From Gammaproteobacteria bacterium (GTDB taxonomy: Bacteria; Pseudomonadota; Gammaproteobacteria; GCA-001735895): a stretch of 64,000 bases of DNA. The notes beneath the pieces were generated by a model that was given only the letters and a program-made list of their open reading frames with translations, searched no databases and was not told the DNA's origin. This document shows, piece by piece, positions 35,098-43,392 of this stretch; the stretch's first letter is position 1; every line of letters begins with the position of its first letter. The stretch is taken from the NCBI GenBank assembly GCA_029862005.1, contig JAOTYD010000005.1:62001-126000 (forward strand). Reading direction: 5' to 3'. The position numbers were made by a program, and so were the translations under genes.

Positions 35098-35970
35098 ATG
35101 TTCGATCTCTCCAAGCGCAACAGCGGCGTACTTTTCGCGCTGCTCACCGCCTGCGGTCTGGGCGCAATCACCACGCTCGCCAAAATCTTTTATGCCGATG
35201 GCGGCAATGCATTGACGTTGATGTTGATGCGAGCCCTGGCATCGACCCTGGTTTTCGGCCTGCTTATCCTGATCAGGCAAGACAGGTTCAGGGTAGATCC
35301 TGGGCTACGCAAATCTTTGATCGCGCTCGGAATTTTCTGGTCCGGCGGGATGATTTGCTACCTGGTCGCGGTTGAGACCATCTCGGTCAGCATCGCAGTA
35401 CTCATTTTTTACTTCTACCCCTTATTGGTGTTGGCCTACTCGATTGCCAGTCGCCAACTCGTGGCATCGGTGCCGCTGATCACCCTGTTTTTGGGCGCAT
35501 TCCTGGGTCTATACCTGGCTTTATCCGGTGGCGAAATCAGTGTTGACGTGAATGGCATTCTGTTTGCCATCTTGGCCAGCTGCGGTGCGGCCTTCACTTT
35601 TATCTGTGGTGCGCGGGTCGCGCCCGCCACGTCCCCCCTGCTGATGACCTTCTGGATTAACACGATCGGTCTGATCCTGATCATACCACTGGTGGCGGGT
35701 AGGCTCGTTCTGCCCGATTCACGGCAGGCATTGATCGCGCTTGCCACGGCTACCCTGTTGTACCTGATTGCGATCCTTAGCCAGTTCCAGGCACTGGCAC
35801 GTTTACCGGCTGCGCGTGCCGCATTCCTGCTTAACCTCGAGCCAGTGGTATCAATAGTGCTGGCTTACCTCGTGCTGAGCGAAACCCTCAGCATTCTGCA
35901 AGCCTGCGGCGCGGTCCTGGTGCTTTCGACAATTATCCTTTCGCTGCGATATAAACCTGCCCCGACTTGA
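35098..35970 (+). CDS. EamA-family drug/metabolite transporter
   Basis: The 290-aa protein has ten hydrophobic segments arranged as two EamA halves (about 8-140 and 150-285), the usual architecture of DMT exporters. It begins MFDLSKRNSGVLFALLTACGLGAITTLAK and has the ILEPVV-like loop LNLEPVVSIVLAYLVLSE of the second half. Substrates of this family are amino acids, nucleosides, or other metabolites and cannot be predicted. It is divergent from sseA, with a 92-bp gap. The window contains two other EamA genes. Confidence 0.9.
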   Translation: MFDLSKRNSGVLFALLTACGLGAITTLAKIFYADGGNALTLMLMRALASTLVFGLLILIRQDRFRVDPGLRKSLIALGIFWSGGMICYLVAVETISVSIAVLIFYFYPLLVLAYSIASRQLVASVPLITLFLGAFLGLYLALSGGEISVDVNGILFAILASCGAAFTFICGARVAPATSPLLMTFWINTIGLILIIPLVAGRLVLPDSRQALIALATATLLYLIAILSQFQALARLPAARAAFLLNLEPVVSIVLAYLVLSETLSILQACGAVLVLSTIILSLRYKPAPT

Positions 35971-36022
35971 ACCGCCGGCTAGATTCAGGCAATGTCACAT
36001 TAATTTCAGCGGAGATTCCGAT

Positions 36023-36997
36023 ATGAGCAAAGCAATTACAATTCACCAGACCGGCGGCCCGGAAGTGCTAACCTGGGAAGACGTCGAAGTCGGCGCTCCC
36101 GGCCAGGGCCAGGTGCGCCTACGGCAATCGGCTTGTGGCTTGAATTATATCGATGTTTATGGCCGCAGTGGCATGTACCCGGTTGGCGATCTGCCCGCCG
36201 TAATCGGTATGGAGGCCTCGGGTGTCGTTGAATCGGTGGGAGAAGGCGTCGATGGCTTCGCCATCGGGGACCGGGTCGCTTATCCAATGACCCTCGGGGC
36301 CTATGCCGAGGCTCGCCTGATCGATACCGACAAGCTGGTCAGAATTCCGGATTCGATCAGCGACGAAACCGCTGCCGCGATGATGCTCAAAGGATTGACC
36401 GCGCATTACCTGCTGTTCAGAACCTACCCGGTACAGGCCGGGGACAGCATACTCGTATACGCGGCCGCCGGCGGCGTCGGCCAGATACTGTGTCAATGGG
36501 CGAATCGACTGGGCGCCAACGTCATCGGTTGCGTTGGATCGGAAGAAAAGGCTCAACTCGCACGCGATCATGGTTGTCACCATACCATTCTTTATCGCGA
36601 GGAAGACATTCCGTCACGGGTTCGGGAAATCACGGCAGGTGTGGGGGTTGCAGCAGCATATGACTCAATCGGTAAAGCCACCTTCGACGCATCGTTGGAT
36701 TCGTTGCGCCCCTTCGGCGTGCTCGCGACTTATGGCAACGCGAGCGGCCCAGTCGATCCTTTCAGCCCACAGATTCTTGCCAGCAAGGGCTCGCTCTACG
36801 TAACCCGACCCACGCTGGCAACGCATATCTCGAACCGCGCCCTGCTCGAAGAAGGCGCCCAGCGCCTGTTTGACGCGGTCGAGAGCGGTCAGGTCAAGAT
36901 CAGCATCAATCAAACCCTGGCCCTGGCCGACTGTGCCGAAGCACATCGTCAGCTCGAAGCTCGTGAAACCACCGGTTCTACCATACTAAAAATATAG
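36023..36997 (+). CDS. qor: NADPH:quinone oxidoreductase (zeta-crystallin type)
   Basis: The 324-aa medium-chain dehydrogenase lacks structural zinc-binding cysteines, as expected for quinone oxidoreductases. It has the substrate domain RQSACGLNYIDVYGRSG and the NADP-binding motif YAAAGGVGQILCQWA, then the C-terminal HRQLEARETTGSTILKI of the family. It reduces quinones or other electrophilic carbonyls with NADPH. The ATG at 36023 is preceded by GGAG. It is monocistronic; the 381-bp gap that follows has no gene. Confidence 0.92.
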   Translation: MSKAITIHQTGGPEVLTWEDVEVGAPGQGQVRLRQSACGLNYIDVYGRSGMYPVGDLPAVIGMEASGVVESVGEGVDGFAIGDRVAYPMTLGAYAEARLIDTDKLVRIPDSISDETAAAMMLKGLTAHYLLFRTYPVQAGDSILVYAAAGGVGQILCQWANRLGANVIGCVGSEEKAQLARDHGCHHTILYREEDIPSRVREITAGVGVAAAYDSIGKATFDASLDSLRPFGVLATYGNASGPVDPFSPQILASKGSLYVTRPTLATHISNRALLEEGAQRLFDAVESGQVKISINQTLALADCAEAHRQLEARETTGSTILKI

Positions 36998-37110
36998 ACA
37001 AAAACTGTTCGACCAGTACAGTTTATAGAATAACTGACAGTCTCGCCCAAACGGCCACAAAGGCTGCCTGAATCGAGCTTTATCAGATCCCGATGAATGC
37101 ACATTTTTTG

Positions 37111-37147
37111 ATGCTTATTTATTTATAAATCAGTTGCTTATAAGCAT
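37111..37147. repeat. Inverted repeats in the DUF1127 upstream region
   Basis: ATGCTTAT (37111-37118) and ATAAGCAT (37140-37147) are perfect 8-bp inverted repeats separated by 21 bp. The right arm overlaps the perfect palindrome GCTTATAAGC (37136-37145), and another palindrome, TTTATAAA, lies between them. This fits a two-site regulator, about 230 bp upstream of the ATG. Confidence 0.5.
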
Positions 37148-37308
37148 ATTTTAAGAAATCTTCAAAACCGTCAATATAGCGTCGTGATAGACCCCACAGT
37201 TTGCCTGTGAACTAGTTCATAGGTCGTCAATTGGGCAATTATTGTTATGGTAAACTGTTATGTACACTTTTCAATTAAACTGAATCTGTTACTACTTGCG
37301 CTGCTATC

Positions 37309-37357
37309 TATAATACCCCTCATTGATTAACAGCACTGCGGGGCATGTGCCCCTCAG
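37309..37357 (+). promoter_or_regulatory. -10 box and leader hairpin of the DUF1127 gene
   Basis: A consensus TATAAT (37309-37314) has only a poor -35 at 17 bp (CTGTTA). The transcript would carry a hairpin CTGCGGGGC-ATGT-GCCCCTCAG (37336-37357; GGGGC/GCCCC core, CTG/CAG base) between the start site and the AAAGGAG at 37365-37371. Confidence 0.55.
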
Positions 37358-37378
37358 TCTTATTAAAGGAGCAACACC

Positions 37379-37621
37379 ATGAACACAAAAGCAAAGCAAT
37401 TCCACCTGATCGACGATATGGACATCTCCGCATTGACTTTCGCCGCCATTGAGCGTGTCGAAGCATTCGGAGTCACAGTAGGCAAACTGGTTCAGACCTG
37501 GATACGTCGTTCCCAGGAACGTCGCATGCTGTTGCAGATGGGTCCGCACATGCTGGACGATATCGGCCTGACTCCTGGTGACGTTGCTAACGAAGCTGCT
37601 AAATTCTTCTGGCAGAAATAG
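37379..37621 (+). CDS. DUF1127 domain small protein
   Basis: This 80-aa protein ends with a DUF1127 motif (IRRSQERRMLLQMGPHMLDDIGLTPGDVANEA, spanning about residues 41-72), an Arg-rich helix then an acidic turn. Members of the family are RNA-binding or regulatory micro-proteins in alphaproteobacteria and appear in stress and phosphate responses elsewhere. The N-terminal 40 residues are an additional amphipathic segment. The gene has a very good ribosome binding site, AAAGGAG, 7 bp before the ATG, and its own promoter and terminator, so it is a compact, probably strongly expressed unit. Confidence 0.9.
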   Translation: MNTKAKQFHLIDDMDISALTFAAIERVEAFGVTVGKLVQTWIRRSQERRMLLQMGPHMLDDIGLTPGDVANEAAKFFWQK

Positions 37622-37630
37622 AAAGTTATC

Positions 37631-37665
37631 CCGGTGTGGGTCACAAGACCCACACCGGTTGTTTT
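37631..37665 (+). terminator. Strong Rho-independent terminator of the DUF1127 gene
   Basis: CCGGTGTGGGTC (37631-37642) and GACCCACACCGG (37647-37658) form a perfect 12-bp stem with an ACAA loop, followed by TTGTTTT. It starts 10 bp after the stop codon. Confidence 0.9.
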
Positions 37666-37715
37666 ATACGGGCTCACTGTATATTGAATCCAAACCCTCC
37701 CGTCTAAAGCGGAAC

Positions 37716-38480
37716 TCACTGTTTCAGCCGATACCCGGTTTTAAACATCCACCATACTAAAATCAGGCAAGCCACCAGGAACAGGCTGATCATGGCCAGG
37801 CTTACCGCTACACTGACGTCTGCGACTTCAAAGAAACTCCAGCGAAACCCGCTGATCAGGTACAGCACCGGGTTGAAAAGCGTAACCGTTTGCCATACCG
37901 GTGGCAGCATACTGACCGAGTAAAAACTCCCCCCGAGAAACACCAGTGGCGTGATGACCAGCATCGGGATCAGCTGCAACTTTTCAAAATTAGTAGCCCA
38001 CAGCCCGATAATGAAGCCAAACAACGCGAAAGAAATGCAGGTCAGCACCAGGAACAGCACCATCACGAACGGATGGGCAATGTTCAGGTCCACAAACAGA
38101 TTCGCGGTAATCAAAATAATCGTTCCGAGTATCAACGATTTACTCGCCGCTGCCCCGACATAACCCACTACAATTTCAACAAAGGATATGGGGGCGGACA
38201 TGACCTCGTAGATCGTACCGTTAAATTTCGGGAAAAAGATGCCAAACGATGCGTTAGAAATACTTTGCGTCAGCAGCGACAGCATTACCAGTCCCGGGAC
38301 AATAAAGACACCATAAGATACGCCGTCTATTTCTTCGATTCGCGAGCCGATCGCAGCGCCGAATACCACGAAGTAAAGCGAGGTAGATATCACCGGTGAA
38401 GCAATGGTTTGCAACAACGTGTGCCAGGCTCGCAACATTTCGTACTTGTAAATTACCTTGATCGCCTGGAGATTGATCAT
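37716..38480 (-). CDS. yadH: ABC-2 type permease (YadH-like)
   Basis: The 254-aa membrane protein has six hydrophobic segments of the ABC-2 transporter family and the conserved [14 protein letters not shown] motif before the last helices. Size and pairing with a 308-aa ATPase match the E. coli YadG/YadH pair, an exporter of unknown substrate (polysaccharide- or drug-efflux-type). It overlaps the ATPase gene by 4 bp. It ends 51 bp from the DUF1127 terminator on the other strand. Confidence 0.88.
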   Translation of the reverse strand: MINLQAIKVIYKYEMLRAWHTLLQTIASPVISTSLYFVVFGAAIGSRIEEIDGVSYGVFIVPGLVMLSLLTQSISNASFGIFFPKFNGTIYEVMSAPISFVEIVVGYVGAAASKSLILGTIILITANLFVDLNIAHPFVMVLFLVLTCISFALFGFIIGLWATNFEKLQLIPMLVITPLVFLGGSFYSVSMLPPVWQTVTLFNPVLYLISGFRWSFFEVADVSVAVSLAMISLFLVACLILVWWMFKTGYRLKQ

Positions 38481-39403
38481 CGCGAATTCACCAATCTGAC
38501 AAATATTTCCTCCAGTGAGCTCTCGCTTGTTTGCAAATCCTTTAACGATATTCCGACCTCGTTCAGGCTCTGCAACAAGGCAGTTATTCCGGTTCTTTCC
38601 ACGTCGGGATCGTAGGTATAGGTCAATTGACTCCCATCTTCCGAAGGCTCCAGGTTATAGGCCCCGAGCGCATCGGGAACCCGATCGATCGACTGCTTGA
38701 GTTCGATCAGCAGAGTTTTCTTACCCAGTTTTTGCATCAGGCATTGCTTGTCGTCAACCAGAAGCAGTTTTCCATCATTGATGATGCCAACTCGGTCGGC
38801 AATCTCCTCTGCCTCTTCGATATAGTGCGTGGTTAATATGATCGTAACGCCGGAATCGTTCAAGCTTCGTACCATTTTCCACATATCCTTGCGCAACTCG
38901 ACATCGACACCGGCGGTGGGTTCGTCAAGAAACAGGATACGCGGTTCATGTGACAAAGCCTTGGCAATCAAAACGCGACGCTTCATACCACCCGAAAGTT
39001 CTCGCAGCTCGCTGTTCTTTTTGTCCCACAGTGACAGGTCCTTGAGCAATTGCTCGAGGTAGGCAGGATCAGGTTTTTTGCCAAACAGGCCCCGGCTAAA
39101 ATTGACCGTATTCCAGACCGTATCAAAGGCGCCCAGGGTCAGTTCCTGTGGAACCAGGCCGATCAGGTCGCGAGTAACCCGATAATCGGTGACTATATCG
39201 TGGCCCGCTACAGTTACCGAACCTGTACTCGGCGAGACAATGCCACAGATGATCGAAATCAGCGTGGTCTTGCCGGCTCCGTTAGGGCCCAGCAAAGCCA
39301 GAATTTCACCTTCATTGATTTCGAGATCAACCGCACTCAGCGCCTGGTGCCCACTTTGATATACCTTGGACAGGGCTTTAATATTGACTATGGAATTTTG
39401 CAT
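38477..39403 (-). CDS. yadG: ABC transporter ATP-binding protein (YadG-like)
   Basis: The 308-aa protein has Walker [10 protein letters not shown], signature [15 protein letters not shown], Walker [13 protein letters not shown] and the switch His in [13 protein letters not shown]. The length equals E. coli YadG, and the YadH-like permease follows. The last 80 residues form a regulatory extension ending [16 protein letters not shown], typical of ABC-2 ATPases. It would energise the permease from the cytoplasmic side. A short gap separates it from the divergent thioesterase-like gene. Confidence 0.93.
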   Translation of the reverse strand: MQNSIVNIKALSKVYQSGHQALSAVDLEINEGEILALLGPNGAGKTTLISIICGIVSPSTGSVTVAGHDIVTDYRVTRDLIGLVPQELTLGAFDTVWNTVNFSRGLFGKKPDPAYLEQLLKDLSLWDKKNSELRELSGGMKRRVLIAKALSHEPRILFLDEPTAGVDVELRKDMWKMVRSLNDSGVTIILTTHYIEEAEEIADRVGIINDGKLLLVDDKQCLMQKLGKKTLLIELKQSIDRVPDALGAYNLEPSEDGSQLTYTYDPDVERTGITALLQSLNEVGISLKDLQTSESSLEEIFVRLVNSR

Positions 39404-39523
39404 CGCGCGATTCTACTATCAGATCCCGATCATGAATATCAGAATATACAGGCACCGGTAGACCTGCTTTCAACACGGCTTTGAAAAATCTATACTGCGG
39501 TGCAAGACGACCAGGGAACGCTA

Positions 39524-39979
39524 ATGAAGACATTCAGGTTTCACTCAGAGCCGGTGCAGGACAGCTGGCTCGACCACTACGGGCACCTCAACGAAGCCTA
39601 TTACCTGGTTCCGTTCAGCAATACAACCTGGATTATGCAGGATCATTTCGGCATCGGCACAGACTATTTCGACACGACCGGCTGCGCGATATATACCGTC
39701 GAAACTCATTTGCGTTATTTGAGCGACGTTCGCGCTGGCTCGACGCTGGATATTGAAACCCTGATGCTTGGCAGCGATGCCAAGAAAATCTGGTTTGCCC
39801 ATCAAATGCTGGTCAATGACGAACTCTGTGCCACCGCGGAATTCATGACCCTGCATTTCAACACGCGTGAAGACCGCACTATGGAGATGCCCGAAGCGAT
39901 CCAGGCAGAGTTGAAGGCGGCCGAAGTTGGGACGCTACCCGACTGGGTTGGTCGCCAGATAAGCCTGGTCAAGAAATAG
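39524..39979 (+). CDS. Thioesterase, betainyl-CoA thioesterase-like
   Basis: This 151-aa hotdog-fold protein (start at the ATG at 39524 with AGGGAA 7 bp upstream; an in-frame GTG at 39500 is less likely) has the catalytic DHYGHLNEAYYL motif of 4HBT thioesterases and YTVETHLRYLSDVRAGSTL, which I recall from the thioesterase half of L-carnitine dehydrogenase fusions (CdhB-type, betainyl-CoA to glycine betaine). No carnitine dehydrogenase or BKACE is beside it. A TATACT (39491-39496) may be its -10. Its end overlaps the AllA-like gene by 11 bp. Confidence 0.75.
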   Translation: MKTFRFHSEPVQDSWLDHYGHLNEAYYLVPFSNTTWIMQDHFGIGTDYFDTTGCAIYTVETHLRYLSDVRAGSTLDIETLMLGSDAKKIWFAHQMLVNDELCATAEFMTLHFNTREDRTMEMPEAIQAELKAAEVGTLPDWVGRQISLVKK

Positions 39980-40634
39980 CAGGCTGCAGCGGCACGTTTA
40001 GAAAAACCCCGAATTCCTGGGCGATGTTACAGCTCACGCGCGCATGCACCCTGCCCTGGCGATCGCGAAACGACTGTCCGCGTGTCGACGCAAATACGCC
40101 GTCGTGCCAGATACCCGGGTGTATGTACAAACCCCGGCTGCCGTCGCACCACAGGGCGACAATATCCTCGAGCGCAAGATCGTCTCCCGGCATTGCCAAC
40201 GGCACGACAAAGGGTTGGTTGTCCAGGGGGTAGAACAACTGTCCCCCGTCGGGATGGTAATTCATGTGCCACAGTATTACCCGCTTCGGGTCCTGCTCGG
40301 TATCTTCGCTGGCAGTTTCCGGGTTGGTCGACCAACCGAGAATGTAGTCGCCGTTAACCGCGTCGTTTTTCGCGCGTAATACTTGCCCATGCCATTCGCT
40401 ATGGAAGATGCCTTCAACGGTACCGGCCTCGTCGCCGGTACCGGCATCCACCGGTCGCCAGCCCTGGGCCGGCCATTGCACGATTTCGATATCGAAGTTA
40501 TCCGGATCGTCAACCAGGCAACCAAATCCCTTGACCGATTCATCGTCAGCCACGACAAGTGGCACATCGTACCAGGGTAATTGTCCCGGGACATCGGGAG
40601 ACAGGTAATCGATCGGTTCAGCTACTTGATTCAT
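39969..40634 (-). CDS. AllA-like cupin, putative ureidoglycolate lyase
   Basis: The 221-aa protein (start at the ATG at 40634, MNQVAEPIDYLS) resembles ureidoglycolate lyases: the C-terminal double-stranded beta-helix carries NYHPDGGQLFYPLDNQPFVVPLA split at 110-135 and GSRGLYIHPGIWHDGVFAS, the His-x-Pro/His metal signature of AllA. AllA frees urea from ureidoglycolate in allantoin breakdown, but no other allantoin gene is here, so a related cupin function is possible. It is convergent with the thioesterase (11-bp overlap) and lies 41 bp downstream of the SDR end. Confidence 0.6.
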   Translation of the reverse strand: MNQVAEPIDYLSPDVPGQLPWYDVPLVVADDESVKGFGCLVDDPDNFDIEIVQWPAQGWRPVDAGTGDEAGTVEGIFHSEWHGQVLRAKNDAVNGDYILGWSTNPETASEDTEQDPKRVILWHMNYHPDGGQLFYPLDNQPFVVPLAMPGDDLALEDIVALWCDGSRGLYIHPGIWHDGVFASTRGQSFRDRQGRVHARVSCNIAQEFGVFLNVPLQPAIS

Positions 40635-40674
40635 GGCTAAGATTTCCTTCAAATCCGCAAGCGAAAACGTACTT

Positions 40675-41379
40675 TTAAAAATTCTCGACCCAGGGACGCA
40701 GATCGAGTTCATGCGTCCACGCACTTCGGTGCTGGTTCAATACCGCTATGTAGGTTTGCGCGATCGCATCGGGTTCGAGCTCGGCATCGTTCTCATTACT
40801 GCCAGCATCGGCGTCCGTCAAATCCCGTCCCGGGGCCGCGATGCCGCCATCGATAATGAAATGGGCTACGTGAATATTCTCCGGACCCAGTTCGCGCGCC
40901 AGGCTTTGCGCCAGGCCGCGCAGCGCAAACTTGCCCATCGCAAAGGGCGCAAAATTAGGAAAACCCTTGATGCTCGCGGTCGCACCGGTAAAGAACAGCG
41001 CGCCACCACCAAGTTGCTTCATGCCGATAGCTGCCTGTTGCGCAACCAGGAAAGCGCCATAGGCGGTCTGCATTAGCGAATCCAGTACCAGTTCTGGATC
41101 GAGGTTTGTAATGGGCCCCGCGGTATAGGCGCTCGCGTTGTAGAGCACAACATCGGGCGTGCCCACCGCCTGCTGCATCGAATCAAATAACTCCCGCACC
41201 GAGTCGACCGATGTCGCGTCACAGGTGATGGCATGCGCACCGATCTTTGCACACAGTGCATCGAGCTTGGCGATATTTCGCGCTGCCAGCCCGACCTTGT
41301 AATCCTCAGCTGCCAGCGCGCGCGCGAACGCCGCACTGTTGCCACTGCCAGCACCAACGATTAAAGCAATTTTTGACAT
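40675..41379 (-). CDS. Short-chain dehydrogenase family protein with altered active site
   Basis: The 234-aa Rossmann protein has the cofactor motif VGAGSGNSAAFARAL and a NAG-like NAS81-83, but the YxxxK catalytic motif reads FxxxK (Phe146, Lys150 in FAPFAMGKFALRG) and the position of the catalytic Ser is Ala133. The sequence is otherwise a normal classical SDR and continues LAQSLARELGP. I recall a subfamily with the same Phe, so this may be its rule. Either it is a reductase using another proton donor, or it binds cofactor without oxidoreduction. Upstream of the AllA-like gene on the same strand. Confidence 0.8.
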   Translation of the reverse strand: MSKIALIVGAGSGNSAAFARALAAEDYKVGLAARNIAKLDALCAKIGAHAITCDATSVDSVRELFDSMQQAVGTPDVVLYNASAYTAGPITNLDPELVLDSLMQTAYGAFLVAQQAAIGMKQLGGGALFFTGATASIKGFPNFAPFAMGKFALRGLAQSLARELGPENIHVAHFIIDGGIAAPGRDLTDADAGSNENDAELEPDAIAQTYIAVLNQHRSAWTHELDLRPWVENF

Positions 41380-41478
41380 TTCACCACCCCTTGATCCATA
41401 GTTGCCGAGGCCTCATTAAAACGCCCGCACACCGATTTGTATAGCCTAATTTGCATGCGACCCGTTCACGGCGATCCT

Positions 41479-41988
41479 TTAACGCAATGCTCGATATTCC
41501 GTCCATATCAGGCAGACTGATGCGGTAAGGTCCGGATCTTCGCTTGCAACCCGCTGATCCATTGCAGACTCGCTGATCCAGTTGCCATCGTCAATCTCTT
41601 CCGGGTGCAGCACCATCGGTCCATCGTGTTGGTAACGATAGACCATGCAGTGCTCGTAGCCGGTGAGTTCCGAAGCCTGCAATTTGAACAATGATTCAAG
41701 CGGCCGCCCGACCTTTATTCCCAACTCCTCTTCGATCTCTCGTCGCGCGCAGTCGTCGTAACTCTCACCACTGTCGACATGCCCCGCGGCCGAAGAATCC
41801 CACTTGCCCGGTTGCTCGTCCTTGCTCAGCGAACGTTTCTGCAGAAACAGTTCCCCGGCACTGTTAAAAACCAGGATGTGCACCGCGCGGTGCATCAGGC
41901 ACTCGGCGTGAATTTCGCCGCGGGTCTTGACGGCGATGATATTGTCGTTTTCATCGACGACATCGAGCAGTTCATGGCTGACGGACAC
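41479..41988 (-). CDS. Nudix hydrolase, YfcD/IDI-like
   Basis: The 169-aa protein has a complete Nudix box, GHVDSGESYDDCARREIEEELGI, from residue 69 to about 91, preceded by LMHRAVHILVFNSAGELFLQKRS, as in YfcD and isopentenyl-diphosphate isomerase relatives. It should hydrolyse a nucleoside diphosphate derivative with a divalent metal; the substrate is unknown. The start is GTG at 41988 with a GGAG ribosome binding site. It is single, between the SDR gene and the LysE transporter. Confidence 0.88.
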   Translation of the reverse strand: MSVSHELLDVVDENDNIIAVKTRGEIHAECLMHRAVHILVFNSAGELFLQKRSLSKDEQPGKWDSSAAGHVDSGESYDDCARREIEEELGIKVGRPLESLFKLQASELTGYEHCMVYRYQHDGPMVLHPEEIDDGNWISESAMDQRVASEDPDLTASVCLIWTEYRALR

Positions 41989-42144
41989 GATTTTTCTCCA
42001 GGGGCTCCAGGTATCGCGAAGTCTATCCCGAATGATCGGAAAATCGAATTGCCTTTACCCGGGCAATGGTGAATCATTCAGCATGATCGCGCACATTCAT
42101 GTCGCGGAATAACACCAGGCAAAGTCTGATTTCAGGAGAAACGC

Positions 42145-42762
42145 ATCGAGCCGGAACTATTTGTTTCGTTTGTGATATTCGGGGTGATTGCGGCCGTCAC
42201 GCCCGGGCCCAACAACGTGATGCTAACCACGACGGGGCTTAATTTCGGCGTGCGTCGCGGTGTGCCGCATTTACTCGGCATCTGCATCGGTTTTCCGGTC
42301 ATGCTGGCGCTGATCGGACTGGGCTTCGGAACCCTGTTCCAGCTTTACCCGATTCTGCATGAACTGATTAGGATGGTGGGTATCGTTTACCTGCTTTACC
42401 TGGCCTGGAAAATTGCAACCACCCGCACGGCTGGCGGTGAAATCAGCCAGTCAAAGCCGATTAACTTCTGGCAGGCAGCCGCGTTCCAATGGGTCAATCC
42501 GAAGGCCTGGATCATGGGTAGCAGTGCGCTTGCCGCCTATACCACGCTGGATGACAACTATTTCATCCAGGTACTGATAATCTGCCTGACTTTCCTGTTG
42601 ATCACGATACCCTGTGCGGGCGTCTGGCTGGTGTTCGGTGCCGGGTTGCAACGCTTTCTGAAAGATCCCGGTCACCTGCGGATTTTTAATATCATCATGG
42701 CGCTGTTGCTGATCGCTTCGATCCTGCCAGTGGTCTGGGAGATGGCAGCCGGAAATCCGTAA
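42145..42762 (+). CDS. LysE-family amino acid exporter, apparent ATC start
   Basis: This is a six-helix LysE/RhtB exporter with the family signature ITPGPNN (here VTPGPNNVML) near residue 19. Translation from the first conventional codon (GTG at 42172) removes the family's N-terminal helix start. Reading back in frame gives IEPELFVSFVIFGVIAAVTPG, exactly the normal length; its first codon is ATC at 42145, 6 bp after a consensus AGGAG (42134-42138). I place the start there (205 aa). ATC starts are very rare; a sequencing or mutational change from ATG would give the same picture. Confidence 0.8.
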   Translation: MEPELFVSFVIFGVIAAVTPGPNNVMLTTTGLNFGVRRGVPHLLGICIGFPVMLALIGLGFGTLFQLYPILHELIRMVGIVYLLYLAWKIATTRTAGGEISQSKPINFWQAAAFQWVNPKAWIMGSSALAAYTTLDDNYFIQVLIICLTFLLITIPCAGVWLVFGAGLQRFLKDPGHLRIFNIIMALLLIASILPVVWEMAAGNP

Positions 42763-42771
42763 GACTCAATT

Positions 42772-43272
42772 CTAGTTGCTTGTGCTCGCGGCTATGAATG
42801 CCTCGACGACGCCCGTCTCTACCGCACCGGCCTGCTTGGCCTTCAATTCTCCATCAGGTCCGAAAATCAGGAAACTGGGTGTGCCGATCCATTGGCTGCC
42901 GGTAGTAATCTGATAATAGGCCGTTACTACCTCAGGCTCCGCAATCAGGTTTACGAAATTCAGCTGGTGACGGGTCACAAAATCAACCGCGGCTTGCTGC
43001 CGCTCGGCTCCATCGAGGGTAACACCGAGCACCGTGGCATTTTTGTCTGCATGTTTTTGGTGGAACCGCTGATAATCATCCACTTCACGCTCGCAGATCT
43101 CGCAATCATGCGCCCATATCATGACGATCAGCCACTTGCCTTGCTGGCTATGGTTCTCGATGGTTTCAAAAGCACCGGATTTCAGGTTCTGAAACAGCGG
43201 TGAACTGGATAAGGCAGGCGTAGCAAACACCAGCAACAGGAGAATTGATAAAATCGAGCTTGATTTGGTCAT
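42772..43272 (-). CDS. Thioredoxin-fold thiol oxidoreductase (TlpA/AhpC-TSA like)
   Basis: The 166-aa protein (ATG at 43272; a TTG at 43278 is possible) has a signal peptide (MTKSSSILSILLLLVFATPALSS), then a thioredoxin fold with CxxC as CEIC in IWAHDCEICEREVDDYQRFH, and the cis-Pro segment IGTPSFLIFGPDG. It is a periplasmic thiol-disulfide reductase. The gene is downstream of the DsrE-like gene on the same strand, 120 bp away with an inverted repeat in between. It fits a sulfur or cytochrome-maturation role. Confidence 0.85.
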   Translation of the reverse strand: MTKSSSILSILLLLVFATPALSSSPLFQNLKSGAFETIENHSQQGKWLIVMIWAHDCEICEREVDDYQRFHQKHADKNATVLGVTLDGAERQQAAVDFVTRHQLNFVNLIAEPEVVTAYYQITTGSQWIGTPSFLIFGPDGELKAKQAGAVETGVVEAFIAASTSN

Positions 43273-43327
43273 CTTCAAGGTCAGACAAGCGAATTTTAAG
43301 CTAATCGCTTAAATGTCTATGAGATAA

Positions 43328-43361
43328 CTGCCGGTGCGCAGATTTCACTGTTCACCGGCAG
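43328..43361 (-). repeat. Inverted repeat between the DsrE-like gene and the thioredoxin-fold gene
   Basis: CTGCCGGTG (43328-43336) and CACCGGCAG (43353-43361) form a perfect 9-bp stem with a 16-nt loop, about 30 bp after the DsrE-like stop. The downstream minus-strand bases are only partly T (TTATCTC), so terminator function is uncertain. Confidence 0.5.
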
Positions 43362-43392
43362 ATAGATTACATTGCTCCTACAGGGTAGATCG

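Larger units (their letters stand above)
36998..37378 (+). other. 381-bp AT-rich gap with regulatory structure upstream of the DUF1127 gene
   Basis: No protein or RNA gene is recognisable. The region has an inverted-repeat cluster (37111-37147), a TATAAT (37309-37314) and a 5'-leader hairpin (37336-37357) before the AAAGGAG ribosome binding site of the DUF1127 gene. This is by far the longest leader zone in the plus-strand half, suggesting that the small gene is intricately controlled. Confidence 0.7.

Noticed and set aside
39481-39756. 91-codon frame ahead of and inside the thioesterase gene
   Set aside because: It is out of frame with the conserved thioesterase motifs and has no independent support.
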